64,000 bases of DNA, from NCBI RefSeq assembly GCF_000266945.1, contig NC_018025.1:124001-188000 (forward strand). The letters are read 5' to 3'. Below the pieces are notes generated by a model, which saw nothing but the letters and a program-made list of their open reading frames with translations, did no database searches and was not told the origin of the DNA. Shown piece by piece: positions 42,289 to 50,264 of the stretch; position 1 is the first letter of the stretch; the number at the start of each line of letters is the position of its first letter. Made by a program: the position numbers and the translations under genes. Origin of the DNA: Desulfomonile tiedjei DSM 6799 (GTDB lineage Bacteria > Desulfobacterota > Desulfomonilia > Desulfomonilales > Desulfomonilaceae).

Positions 42289-44502
42289 ATGGCGAATTCG
42301 GAATTGTACATAGATGTGTTGATCCCGTTACCGTTGGATGGACCTTTTACCTATCGTGTTCCGGAGGAACTAAAGGTCCGGGCGGATGTGGGCAGGAGAG
42401 TCCTGGTACCTTTCGGAAAAAAAATTCGAGCCGGGTTCATCGCCGCAGTTTCGGACAGCGCTCCACAGGATCATGAAATCAAGGATGTGTTGGATATTCC
42501 GGACGAGCCGCCATATGTGTCTCCTCCCCTGTGGTCTTTCCTATCGTGGATGGCCGAGTATTACATGCTTCCCTGGGGACTCGTGCTGAGGACCGCTTTG
42601 CCTCCGGGTTCGGATAGAAAATCCAAATCCTGGGCAATCATTACCCGCGAAGGTCTTACTTCTGAGGAATGCTCGTTTCCAGCCTCATTTGTGAAAGCAC
42701 GCGTGATGCTTCGCAAGGATCTGGAAGGACTTATCGGACCGGCACAGGTGGAGCAGGCTGTCTCTCGAGGGTGGATTAATCTTGAAGAACGCATAGCTCG
42801 ACCGCGTATCAGTCTCAAAAGGAAAGAAATCCCTGAACTCCTTTACGGGCGGAGCGAAAATCCGAAGGACCGGGAATCGATCCCTACTCTTACGGGAGAT
42901 CAGGCCGTTGCCGTGGAGCAGATGAAGACGGCAATAGTTGCCGGGGGTTTTCATGCATTCCTGCTCTTCGGCGTGACAGGCTCGGGCAAGACGGAAGTCT
43001 ATCTTCGCCTCATTCAAGAAGTGATAGACCGTAAGAAAAAGGCTCTGGTGCTTGTTCCCGAAATAGCCCTGACTCCTCAGCTCGCTCGCCGGTTCCTGAG
43101 AAGAGTGCAGGGAAAAGTGGGTATCTTCCACAGTGGATTGACTCCATCCCAGCGCCTGGATGAATGGAGGCGAGTCAAAGCAGGGAAAGTTGACGTCGCA
43201 ATAGCCGCGAGATCGGGGATATTCCTGCCGATGGACGATCTGGGACTCATTATCGTTGATGAAGAGCACGATCCTTCGTACAAACAGGAAGATAGCTGCC
43301 CGTACAATGCCCGCGATATGGCTCTTGCCCGTGGAAAACTTGAATCGGCCTGCGTTGTTTTAGGAAGCGCCACGCCATCTTTCGAGTCGTTTCTGAACGC
43401 CCGGCACGGGAAGATTACCCGTATAGAACTCCCGGTCAGATATCATGGAGGCGCACTTCCGCAGGTGGAACTTGTGGACCTCAGAGAAAGCAAGAGCATT
43501 AAGAAGGCTTTTCTGACTCCAACGCTCCTGGAATCCATCCGGCAGACGCTGGAACAGGGCGAGCAGGTGGTGCTTTTCTTGAACCGTCGCGGGTTTGATA
43601 CGTTTGCCCAGTGTAATTCCTGCGGTCACGTATTCAAATGTCCCAACTGCGACATAAGTCTGACACATCACAAACGAGCACGGGATCTCAGGTGCCACTT
43701 GTGCGGATTTTCACGGGCAGCCCCCCCGCTGTGCCCTCAATGCGCGGGTGAAAAGCTTTTTTTCGGGGGCGTTGGAACGCAAAAAGTGGAAGAAGAGCTG
43801 CAGACAGTTTTTCCTGAAGCACGCACAGGAAGACTCGATAGGGACAGTACCCGGAAAAGAGAAGAATTAGGGCGCATTCTCGATCGCTTTCGAAAGCGGG
43901 AAATAGACATTCTCGTCGGTACGCAAATGATCGTGAAGGGGCATGATTTTCCCGGAATAGGTCTTGTTGGAGTGCTGTGCGGAGACACATCGCTCCATTT
44001 TCCGGATTTCCGTGCTGCAGAACGCACATTTCAAATTCTCGCGCAAGTTGCAGGGCGCACAGGGAGGGGATCCGATTCAGGTCGAGTCCTGCTGCAGACG
44101 TACGATCCCGAACATGAAGTGATCCGTTTCGCGGCATCACACGAGTATACGGGATTCTTCGAGTATGATGCTCAGATGAGGCAAGAGCTGTATTATCCAC
44201 CTTTTGGCCATCTTATCCTGATTCGGGTGGAAGGTAACAGTGAGAAGAGAGTGGAAAACAAAGCATTGGAGATAGGGCGTGCTGCTCGCATGGTCAAACA
44301 GGAATTTCCCGCAGTTTCCATACTTGGGCCTGCCCCATCGCCAAGAAAGAAAATGGTAGGACGTTTTCGATGGCAACTCCTGTTCAAGTCTGCCAACCGG
44401 TCAGACGTTCGCGGTCTTGTGAAACAGCTTAAATCAGGCGACCACCTGCAGAGTCGCGGTCTCAAGATAGTAATAGACGTGGATCCTGTAGACTTGATGT
44501 AG
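42289..44502 (+). CDS. priA: Primosomal helicase PriA
   Basis: A 737-residue protein. An N-terminal DNA-binding domain ('VLIPLPLDGPFTYRVPEE') is followed by a superfamily 2 helicase core with Walker A 'GVTGSGKTEVY' and DEEH box 'IIVDEEHDPSYKQED', and eight zinc-binding cysteines in four C-x2-C pairs ('CNSCGHVFKCPNCDISL', 'CHLCG', 'CPQCA'). Motif VI is in 'QVAGRTGRGSD'. It restarts stalled replication forks. The start at ATG 42289 was chosen because the conserved text begins just after it; the upstream ribosome site is weak. Confidence 0.94.
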   Translation: MANSELYIDVLIPLPLDGPFTYRVPEELKVRADVGRRVLVPFGKKIRAGFIAAVSDSAPQDHEIKDVLDIPDEPPYVSPPLWSFLSWMAEYYMLPWGLVLRTALPPGSDRKSKSWAIITREGLTSEECSFPASFVKARVMLRKDLEGLIGPAQVEQAVSRGWINLEERIARPRISLKRKEIPELLYGRSENPKDRESIPTLTGDQAVAVEQMKTAIVAGGFHAFLLFGVTGSGKTEVYLRLIQEVIDRKKKALVLVPEIALTPQLARRFLRRVQGKVGIFHSGLTPSQRLDEWRRVKAGKVDVAIAARSGIFLPMDDLGLIIVDEEHDPSYKQEDSCPYNARDMALARGKLESACVVLGSATPSFESFLNARHGKITRIELPVRYHGGALPQVELVDLRESKSIKKAFLTPTLLESIRQTLEQGEQVVLFLNRRGFDTFAQCNSCGHVFKCPNCDISLTHHKRARDLRCHLCGFSRAAPPLCPQCAGEKLFFGGVGTQKVEEELQTVFPEARTGRLDRDSTRKREELGRILDRFRKREIDILVGTQMIVKGHDFPGIGLVGVLCGDTSLHFPDFRAAERTFQILAQVAGRTGRGSDSGRVLLQTYDPEHEVIRFAASHEYTGFFEYDAQMRQELYYPPFGHLILIRVEGNSEKRVENKALEIGRAARMVKQEFPAVSILGPAPSPRKKMVGRFRWQLLFKSANRSDVRGLVKQLKSGDHLQSRGLKIVIDVDPVDLM

Positions 44503-44541
44503 TCATACCAATGCGCGGCCAAAGAAGTGACATTGGATGAA

Positions 44542-44622
44542 GCCGGCCCTGGCAGGTCTCCGAAGCGAAGTCAGCCACGCAAGGCGTGGCGTTCGTAGCG
44601 GAGGAGATTTGCCAGGGCCGGC
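44542..44622. terminator. 81-nt three-tier hairpin after priA
   Basis: The outer arms GCCGGCCCTGGCA and TGCCAGGGCCGGC pair perfectly over 13 bases, a middle pair (GGTCTCC with GGAGATT) continues it with wobbles, and an inner GCCACGC/GCGTGGC stem with an AAG loop caps it. There is no T-run, so it may be a pause, stability or mobile element rather than a simple terminator. Confidence 0.6.
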
Positions 44623-44840
44623 AATGAACAAGCTTCTCGATGTTACTCGCATGAAAGCGCATTGGTATCACATTCTTGAAAGAGAGATGTCGCAAAAGGT
44701 ACCCCGTATGGATACTTCTCCTGATTTCACAAATTCCTAACCTACCTTTGCGTAAGTCATGGCCAAATTCTTGAGGGATCACATGGACAATGAACTGAAA
44801 AATGTATTATGATAGTCCGTGAACGGGCATCGGAGGCACC

Positions 44841-45281
44841 ATGAAGAAAGCAACCACTATAATCATCACCATCGCAGTCTTTGTTCTTATCGGTTCAGTT
44901 ATCATCGGATGGTCTGTTTACCAGAAGAAGAAAGATGTTGCCAGTCAACCGAGTTTATACGTAAAAAGCTTCAGTGATGACAATTTTGAAAAAGACGTTG
45001 TGGAAGCTTCCAAACGTCAACCCATCCTCGTAGATTTCTATGCCGAATGGTGTTTCCCCTGTCGCATGCTGGACCCCATCATCGAAGAAGTAGCAAAAGA
45101 GTTGAATGGTAAGGCAGTCATCGGAAAAGTCAACACCGACAAGAACCTTGTGGCACGTCGATTCGGCATCACGAAGATTCCCGCCATATTCATTATTCGA
45201 GATGGAGAAATAAAGAACGCCTTCTACGGAGTGGTTCCCAAAGAAACCATAATCAAAGCACTGGCGGAATTCGGCTCCTGA
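44841..45281 (+). CDS. Membrane-anchored thioredoxin-like protein
   Basis: A 146-residue protein. One N-terminal helix ('IIIAVFVLIGSVIIGWSV', approx.) anchors it, followed by a thioredoxin domain with active site 'WCFPC' and the cis-Pro motif 'ITKIPAIFI'. It should reduce or isomerise disulfides on the outer face of the inner membrane; cytochrome maturation or periplasmic redox are plausible but not shown. GGAGGCACC precedes the ATG. It stands alone. Confidence 0.9.
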   Translation: MKKATTIIITIAVFVLIGSVIIGWSVYQKKKDVASQPSLYVKSFSDDNFEKDVVEASKRQPILVDFYAEWCFPCRMLDPIIEEVAKELNGKAVIGKVNTDKNLVARRFGITKIPAIFIIRDGEIKNAFYGVVPKETIIKALAEFGS

Positions 45282-45420
45282 CGAAAATTTTCTTCAGAAT
45301 CGCAATAATTCGTACCATCAAGCCATACCATCCATAAAGTTTGAGCAGGCTTTTTCACGCTTGGACTGCGCATTGAGAATGCATCTTTATGCCGATTCGC
45401 TTTTTTTTTCATAACATGGG

Positions 45421-45530
45421 AGGCTGGAAGTATTCTTCGCCCCGGACGACGCAAAGCCGTCTAATCACTCCGCTCAGAACACCCCAACCTTCGCCATATT
45501 ATGTGCACAACTGCGAAATGGAATCAGAGC
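45421..45530 (+). repeat. Intact copy of the ~110-bp dispersed repeat
   Basis: It matches the flanks of 4347-4640 in inverse orientation without the inserted MITE, so it shows the empty site (CTAATCACTCCGC read on this strand). Weaker relatives: 37731-37780. It lies between the thioredoxin and glnD genes. Confidence 0.7.
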
Positions 45531-45704
45531 CTTCGTCGTAAGATTCTCACGAACTCCTCTCCAAATTTGGACAGCTTCTCTCGATCTTCCTTTTTAGTGG
45601 GCCTATCATTCTCTTCCCGAAATCGTATGAACAGTTGACCCGGTGATCCGGTGGAATTACTATTCGTCGCGGATTGAAATCTTCCACGCCCGGGGCAATC
45701 ATTT

Positions 45705-48374
45705 ATGAGATACATTTTCGCTCAGCATGACCGATCATTCCACATTAAGACTATTCGAGAAGGAATAGCGGAATTTCGCGATACCGGTAAGGCCGATCCC
45801 GGTAATTTTCTCATGCATCCGCTGTACGATGCAGTACTCAGACAGCTTGCGGATCACTTTCTGGGCCATTGGAAGGACAGCATTGCGCTTCTTGGACTCG
45901 GAGGGTACGGCCGCAAAGAAATGAGCCCCTTTTCGGATATCGATCTGCTCTTTCTCAGGCCGGAGGATGCTTCCGAAGGCATTTATCGGGGAATCAGAAG
46001 CTTGCTGTATCTCCTTTGGGATGCTCGGGTGGAACTCGGCCACTCCGTGAGGACGATAGACGAGTGCAAACACGAGGCGGACAAAGATTTGGCGGTCCTG
46101 ACCTCTCTTCTGGATATGCGATTCGTCTGGGGTGACGAAAAGATTTTCCGACAGTTGCTCATCGAACGGGGGGAATTGATCCGGGAGACGGATCCTCTCG
46201 AGCTGTACCTCAAGATTGAGGCAGAAATTCTGAAATCATCGAATAAATTCGGTCATACTATTTACGTCCTCGAACCCCACTTGAAAGAAGGTCCGGGTTC
46301 ATTGCGTTACATGCAACTGATAAATTGGTTAAGCAAACTGATTTTCGGTTGTAACAGCATAGACGACCTGGGAATGGCCGGTATCTGCGGCGAAAAAACA
46401 GTCCTTGAGGCAAGGGCGGGTCTTACATTTCTGGCTGAAATCCGTACCCGCCTCCACTTTATTGCAGACAGACGAGACGACCGGCTGAAATTCGATTCGC
46501 AATCAGTGCTTGCCCGCGATATGGGATTTGTGGATACCCCTGAACGTCAGGCCGTGGAAAGTTTCATGCGGGAATACTATCGTCACGCCTCCAGCATGGA
46601 CTTTTTCGGGCGGAGAGTCCTCGCCCGTGCTCGACTATTCCTGAGACCCAAAATTGCTATGGAGGAGAAGCGGCTCAAACTGGACGATTCGTTTCACATA
46701 GGAGCAGGGGGCATCAATCATGATTTTCCGGAAAACTTCGGAACCGACCCAAAGGATCTGATAAGGGTGTTCCAGAAGGTAGCTGCCACCGGATGCGAGC
46801 TGGACATTCGTTTGGTAGATCTCATTCGGCGTCGGCTCGATGCTGTAAACGAAGAATTGCGGCAAGATCCTGAAGCCAACCGGATGTTTCTCGAAATTTT
46901 CAGGTCCAGAGGAGCCATTGCCAAAGCCCTTAATGCCATGATGAAGATAGGCTTTCTGGAACGCTTCATTACTGAATTCGCGTGGATTCGCTTTTTGCCG
47001 CAGCACGATATTTACCATCAGTACACGGTCGATCTTCACACCATGTCGGTTCTCGAATACATTGATTCATTTGCGCGGAAGACCGGAGATCCTGATGACC
47101 ATCTCCTGCGTGTCATCAGCTCAAGGCTCGATCATCCGGAAGTTCTCAGTCTTGCGGGGCTTTTCCATGACATCGCCAAGGGTCGGGGTCCGGGTCATGA
47201 ACTCCGCGGAGAACAGATCGCAGCACCGGTGCTCAGGCGACTTGGATTGCCTGAGCCACACATAGATGAAGTATGCTTTTTGATCCGAAACCACTTGGCA
47301 ATGACTCACTTGGCTTTCAAAAAAGACTTGCACGATTCCGCGCTCATCGGGCGTTTCGCCGAAAACGTCATGGAACAGCGAAGGTTGGACCTCCTCCTCC
47401 TGCTAACCCATGCGGATCTCAGAGCGGTCGGTCCCACTGCGTTCGGTTCCTGGCGCCGCATGTTGCTGGAAGAACTCTACTACAGGACCTTGGATGTTAT
47501 TGAAGGAGAGGGACTGGAAGGGGAAGATCTGTCGGAATGGATCAGGCAGATAAAAGGAGCAATCCGGGAGATTGTCCCGGTAGACCTGCGTGATGAAAAC
47601 TTGGAGAAGTTTCTCCAGGAATCGGGATCTCGCTATTTTCTGGATTTTTATCCCGGAGTTATTGCCGGACACTATGCTGCAATGCGAAGATACCTCGATG
47701 CCGAAGGAAAAACCGAACTGGATTTTGGAGATGCAATAGCCGAAAAAACCGACCATCGGAGACCGGGCTATAGTGCCATCACCTTACTCACACGAGACAG
47801 GCGGGGTTTGTTCTTCAGGATCGCGGGAACCATGTCTGCCAACAGAATCAACATCTTGAGTGCCTGGACGCATTCCATAGGCAGCGTTGCGGTGGCAACT
47901 TTTCACGTGAACGATATACCGGAAGGACCGCTGAACGATCCAGCCCGCTGGGAAGGGTTCAAGTCCGATTTCAGAAAGGTCCTGAAAGGCGAGGTGGACG
48001 TGGATGAACTCGTCCTCGCACGAAGACGATCGAGGCGACCGTTCGGGACAAGTTCCGTTCCCCGTTTTCCCCTGAAAGTGCAGGTGGACAACGCTGCATC
48101 CGACAGGTCCACGATCATTGAAGTGTACGCTCATGACAGGCCGGGCCTGCTGTACGATATCACTCGCAAGCTTACTTCGCTCGGGCTCAACATAAGCCTG
48201 ACGAAGATCACCACGGAGATCGACCAGGCAGCAGACATCTTCTATGTGCAGGATGAATTCGGAAACAAAATTATGGATTTCGACCGCATGGAGGAGATTA
48301 GAAGCAGCCTGAAGAATCATCTCACCAGCATGGAAGAGGAACATTTTTCAGATAAGAAAGAAGCTTTCCGTTAG
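45705..48374 (+). CDS. glnD: [Protein-PII] uridylyltransferase/uridylyl-removing enzyme GlnD
   Basis: An 889-residue protein. Residues ~60-180 are the nucleotidyltransferase with 'LGLGGYGRKEMSPFSDIDLL' (G-x-G and D-x-D catalytic pair). An HD domain around residue 488 ('LFHDIAKGRGPGHELRG') removes UMP. Two ACT domains close the chain ('LTRDRRGLFFRIAGTMS' and 'YAHDRPGLLYDITRKL'), sensing glutamine. It adjusts PII signalling and so glutamine synthetase. Length and domain order match the family. Start ATG 45705. No glnB or amt gene is adjacent. Confidence 0.95.
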   Translation: MRYIFAQHDRSFHIKTIREGIAEFRDTGKADPGNFLMHPLYDAVLRQLADHFLGHWKDSIALLGLGGYGRKEMSPFSDIDLLFLRPEDASEGIYRGIRSLLYLLWDARVELGHSVRTIDECKHEADKDLAVLTSLLDMRFVWGDEKIFRQLLIERGELIRETDPLELYLKIEAEILKSSNKFGHTIYVLEPHLKEGPGSLRYMQLINWLSKLIFGCNSIDDLGMAGICGEKTVLEARAGLTFLAEIRTRLHFIADRRDDRLKFDSQSVLARDMGFVDTPERQAVESFMREYYRHASSMDFFGRRVLARARLFLRPKIAMEEKRLKLDDSFHIGAGGINHDFPENFGTDPKDLIRVFQKVAATGCELDIRLVDLIRRRLDAVNEELRQDPEANRMFLEIFRSRGAIAKALNAMMKIGFLERFITEFAWIRFLPQHDIYHQYTVDLHTMSVLEYIDSFARKTGDPDDHLLRVISSRLDHPEVLSLAGLFHDIAKGRGPGHELRGEQIAAPVLRRLGLPEPHIDEVCFLIRNHLAMTHLAFKKDLHDSALIGRFAENVMEQRRLDLLLLLTHADLRAVGPTAFGSWRRMLLEELYYRTLDVIEGEGLEGEDLSEWIRQIKGAIREIVPVDLRDENLEKFLQESGSRYFLDFYPGVIAGHYAAMRRYLDAEGKTELDFGDAIAEKTDHRRPGYSAITLLTRDRRGLFFRIAGTMSANRINILSAWTHSIGSVAVATFHVNDIPEGPLNDPARWEGFKSDFRKVLKGEVDVDELVLARRRSRRPFGTSSVPRFPLKVQVDNAASDRSTIIEVYAHDRPGLLYDITRKLTSLGLNISLTKITTEIDQAADIFYVQDEFGNKIMDFDRMEEIRSSLKNHLTSMEEEHFSDKKEAFR

Positions 48375-48519
48375 GAAAATTGAAATTCTACGAAAGATCT
48401 TTTCTTTTGCTGCAGCGGACAGACCGGCAATTATTCAGCGGATCTGTGAAGTGTTGGATGTGCTTGGTTGCTGAAGGAACATTCTGCAATTAATGTATGG
48501 ATTGGCCTCTCTCCTCTCC

Positions 48520-48780
48520 GCCGAGTGGAGCTTCGATGTAGGGGCATCCCTTGTGGGTGCCCTGTATCTTTGTCCCGAAAGGGACAATGAGAATCGCCCG
48601 TAATTTATTGTCGCGGGTGGGAACCAACAGTCGACCCCTTGTATATTACCACCATGAGTATCGAGTTCTGTAAGGCGCTCATACTTCAGGGTCGGCGTTT
48701 TTCAAAGTGCCCTGGATTCATTACCACGGGTTCGCGCCCGTGGCTACGATAGTCCGTCCTTTCAGGACGTTAGAAGCTCG
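48520..48780. repeat. Array of short palindromes (intergenic, after glnD)
   Basis: Units include GGGCATCCCTTGTGGGTGCCC, GTCCCGAAAGGGAC, CCCGTAATTTATTGTCGCGGG, CCACGGGTTCGCGCCCGTGG and CGTCCTTTCAGGACG. They share stem sequences with the arrays at 2512 and 40957. The rest of the ~500-bp gap has no gene. Confidence 0.72.
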
Positions 48781-48871
48781 GAAGAACTTGACAAAAAGAC
48801 CCATTGCCAAACTGCTGAGGCAAGGAAACAATCCATTAATATAGAAGATGATTCATTGATGGATTGCTGCG

Positions 48872-49369
48872 ATGCAGGTGCCGTTGATGAGCCCAAAGCG
48901 AGAAACGGAACTTCCTGGAGAGAAGACACATGATCCTGACGAAGGATTCGACCTCGACGGAATGCTGGGAAGTCTTGCCAAGTGGTTGCGTATTTTGGGG
49001 TTCGATGCGAGATTCCCGTGTAAGAAAGTTGCTCAGGACCGCTATTTCGTGACCACGAACCGCAAGCTGAAGAATCCGCAAGTAATTAAAGTTCGGAATG
49101 CAAGCCCCATAGAGCAGTTGAAGCAGATACTCGATCAAACCGGAATAGTTCCAAACTCGAACCTTTTCTTGAGCAGATGTCTTTCCTGCAATGTGCCGGT
49201 CCGTGAGATTGCAAAGCATAGAATCAAAGGGAGGGTGCCAGATTCGGTTTTTTCCAGGAATTCGATATTCCATGAATGCCCGTCATGTGGCAAGCTCTAC
49301 TGGGAAGGAACCCATGCAAGCAGAATAAAAAGAAGATTGGAGGAATCGGGTGTCCTCGCCAAGACGTGA
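48872..49369 (+). CDS. Mut7-C RNase-like protein with zinc ribbon
   Basis: A 165-residue protein. 'LDGMLGSLAKWLRILGFDAR' resembles the start of the Mut7-C (PIN-like) RNase fold, whose acidic residues would bind metal. A C-terminal zinc ribbon has 'CLSCN' and 'CPSCGKLYWEGTH', the usual ending of the family. It is thought to act on RNA; the target is unknown. A first ATG at 48872 and another at 48887 are both possible. It is followed 15 bases later by the transporter gene. Confidence 0.8.
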   Translation: MQVPLMSPKRETELPGEKTHDPDEGFDLDGMLGSLAKWLRILGFDARFPCKKVAQDRYFVTTNRKLKNPQVIKVRNASPIEQLKQILDQTGIVPNSNLFLSRCLSCNVPVREIAKHRIKGRVPDSVFSRNSIFHECPSCGKLYWEGTHASRIKRRLEESGVLAKT

Positions 49370-49384
49370 GCATCGCGAATCATC

Positions 49385-50257
49385 ATGAACTGGTTTTTTA
49401 TTGCCCTGACGTGCGCCTTTTCCACTGCATGCTGCGACGCGCTTTCCAAATATATAATGCGGGACAACGATGAATGGATCACCGGGACAGCAATCCTGGG
49501 GATTTCGTTAGTCTTCATGCTGCCTGTCTTCCTGTCATGCGAGTGCAAACCATTCACTCCTGAGGTCGCAGCACTGTTTGCGGTCGTCTTGCCGCTGGAA
49601 ATTGTAGCGTATTATCTTTTTCTCTCTTCCATACGCATGGCTGCATTATCGCTGACCGTCCCGCTGCTAGCTTTCACACCGGTATTGACCATCGCGAGTT
49701 CAGCTTTGATTCTCGGGGAAAAGGTGAGCACGGCAGGAGCTATAGGGATATCACTGGTGACCGTCGGAGCGTACATCCTGAACGGCAACCTGGCGAATCA
49801 GAGCTTTTGGGCTCCCATACGCGCGCTTTTCTCACATCCCGGTTCCAGACGGATGTTTCTCGTGGCAGTCATCTGGGCAGTGACATCGAGCTTGGGCAAA
49901 AAAGGAGTCCTGCTGTACGATCCAATTCCTTTCAGTTTTCTGTTGGTGGCAGGCGATCTCGTTATTTTTGCTCTAATAGCCGTGTTTCGCGTTCATCGAG
50001 GGACCGCGGTTAAACAGATGACAAAAAGCACTTTAGGGTTGCTTTTTACCGCGGGAGTATTTATGGCCGGAGCGGAACTCACGCATTTTGTCGCAGTAAG
50101 TATGGCTCCCGTCGCGTACATGATTTCCGTGAAGAGGCTCAGTCTGGTGTTCGGGGTCTTATTGGGGTGGATATTCTTCGGTGAACGAAATGTGGTTTAT
50201 CGCCTTGCGGGCGCATCCACGATGGTATGTGGAGTGTTCTTCATGTACAGTTCGTGA
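49385..50257 (+). CDS. EamA/DMT-family transporter
   Basis: A 290-residue protein with ten predicted helices in two five-helix halves (EamA repeats), each ending in a short charged loop. 'YLFLSSIRMAALSLTVPLLA' and 'VYRLAGASTMVCGVFFMY' fit the family. Members export or import amino acids, nucleosides or sugar metabolites; the substrate is unknown. The ATG at 49385 lacks a strong ribosome site. It probably shares a message with the Mut7-C gene. Confidence 0.85.
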   Translation: MNWFFIALTCAFSTACCDALSKYIMRDNDEWITGTAILGISLVFMLPVFLSCECKPFTPEVAALFAVVLPLEIVAYYLFLSSIRMAALSLTVPLLAFTPVLTIASSALILGEKVSTAGAIGISLVTVGAYILNGNLANQSFWAPIRALFSHPGSRRMFLVAVIWAVTSSLGKKGVLLYDPIPFSFLLVAGDLVIFALIAVFRVHRGTAVKQMTKSTLGLLFTAGVFMAGAELTHFVAVSMAPVAYMISVKRLSLVFGVLLGWIFFGERNVVYRLAGASTMVCGVFFMYSS

Positions 50258-50264
50258 GTCCCGG

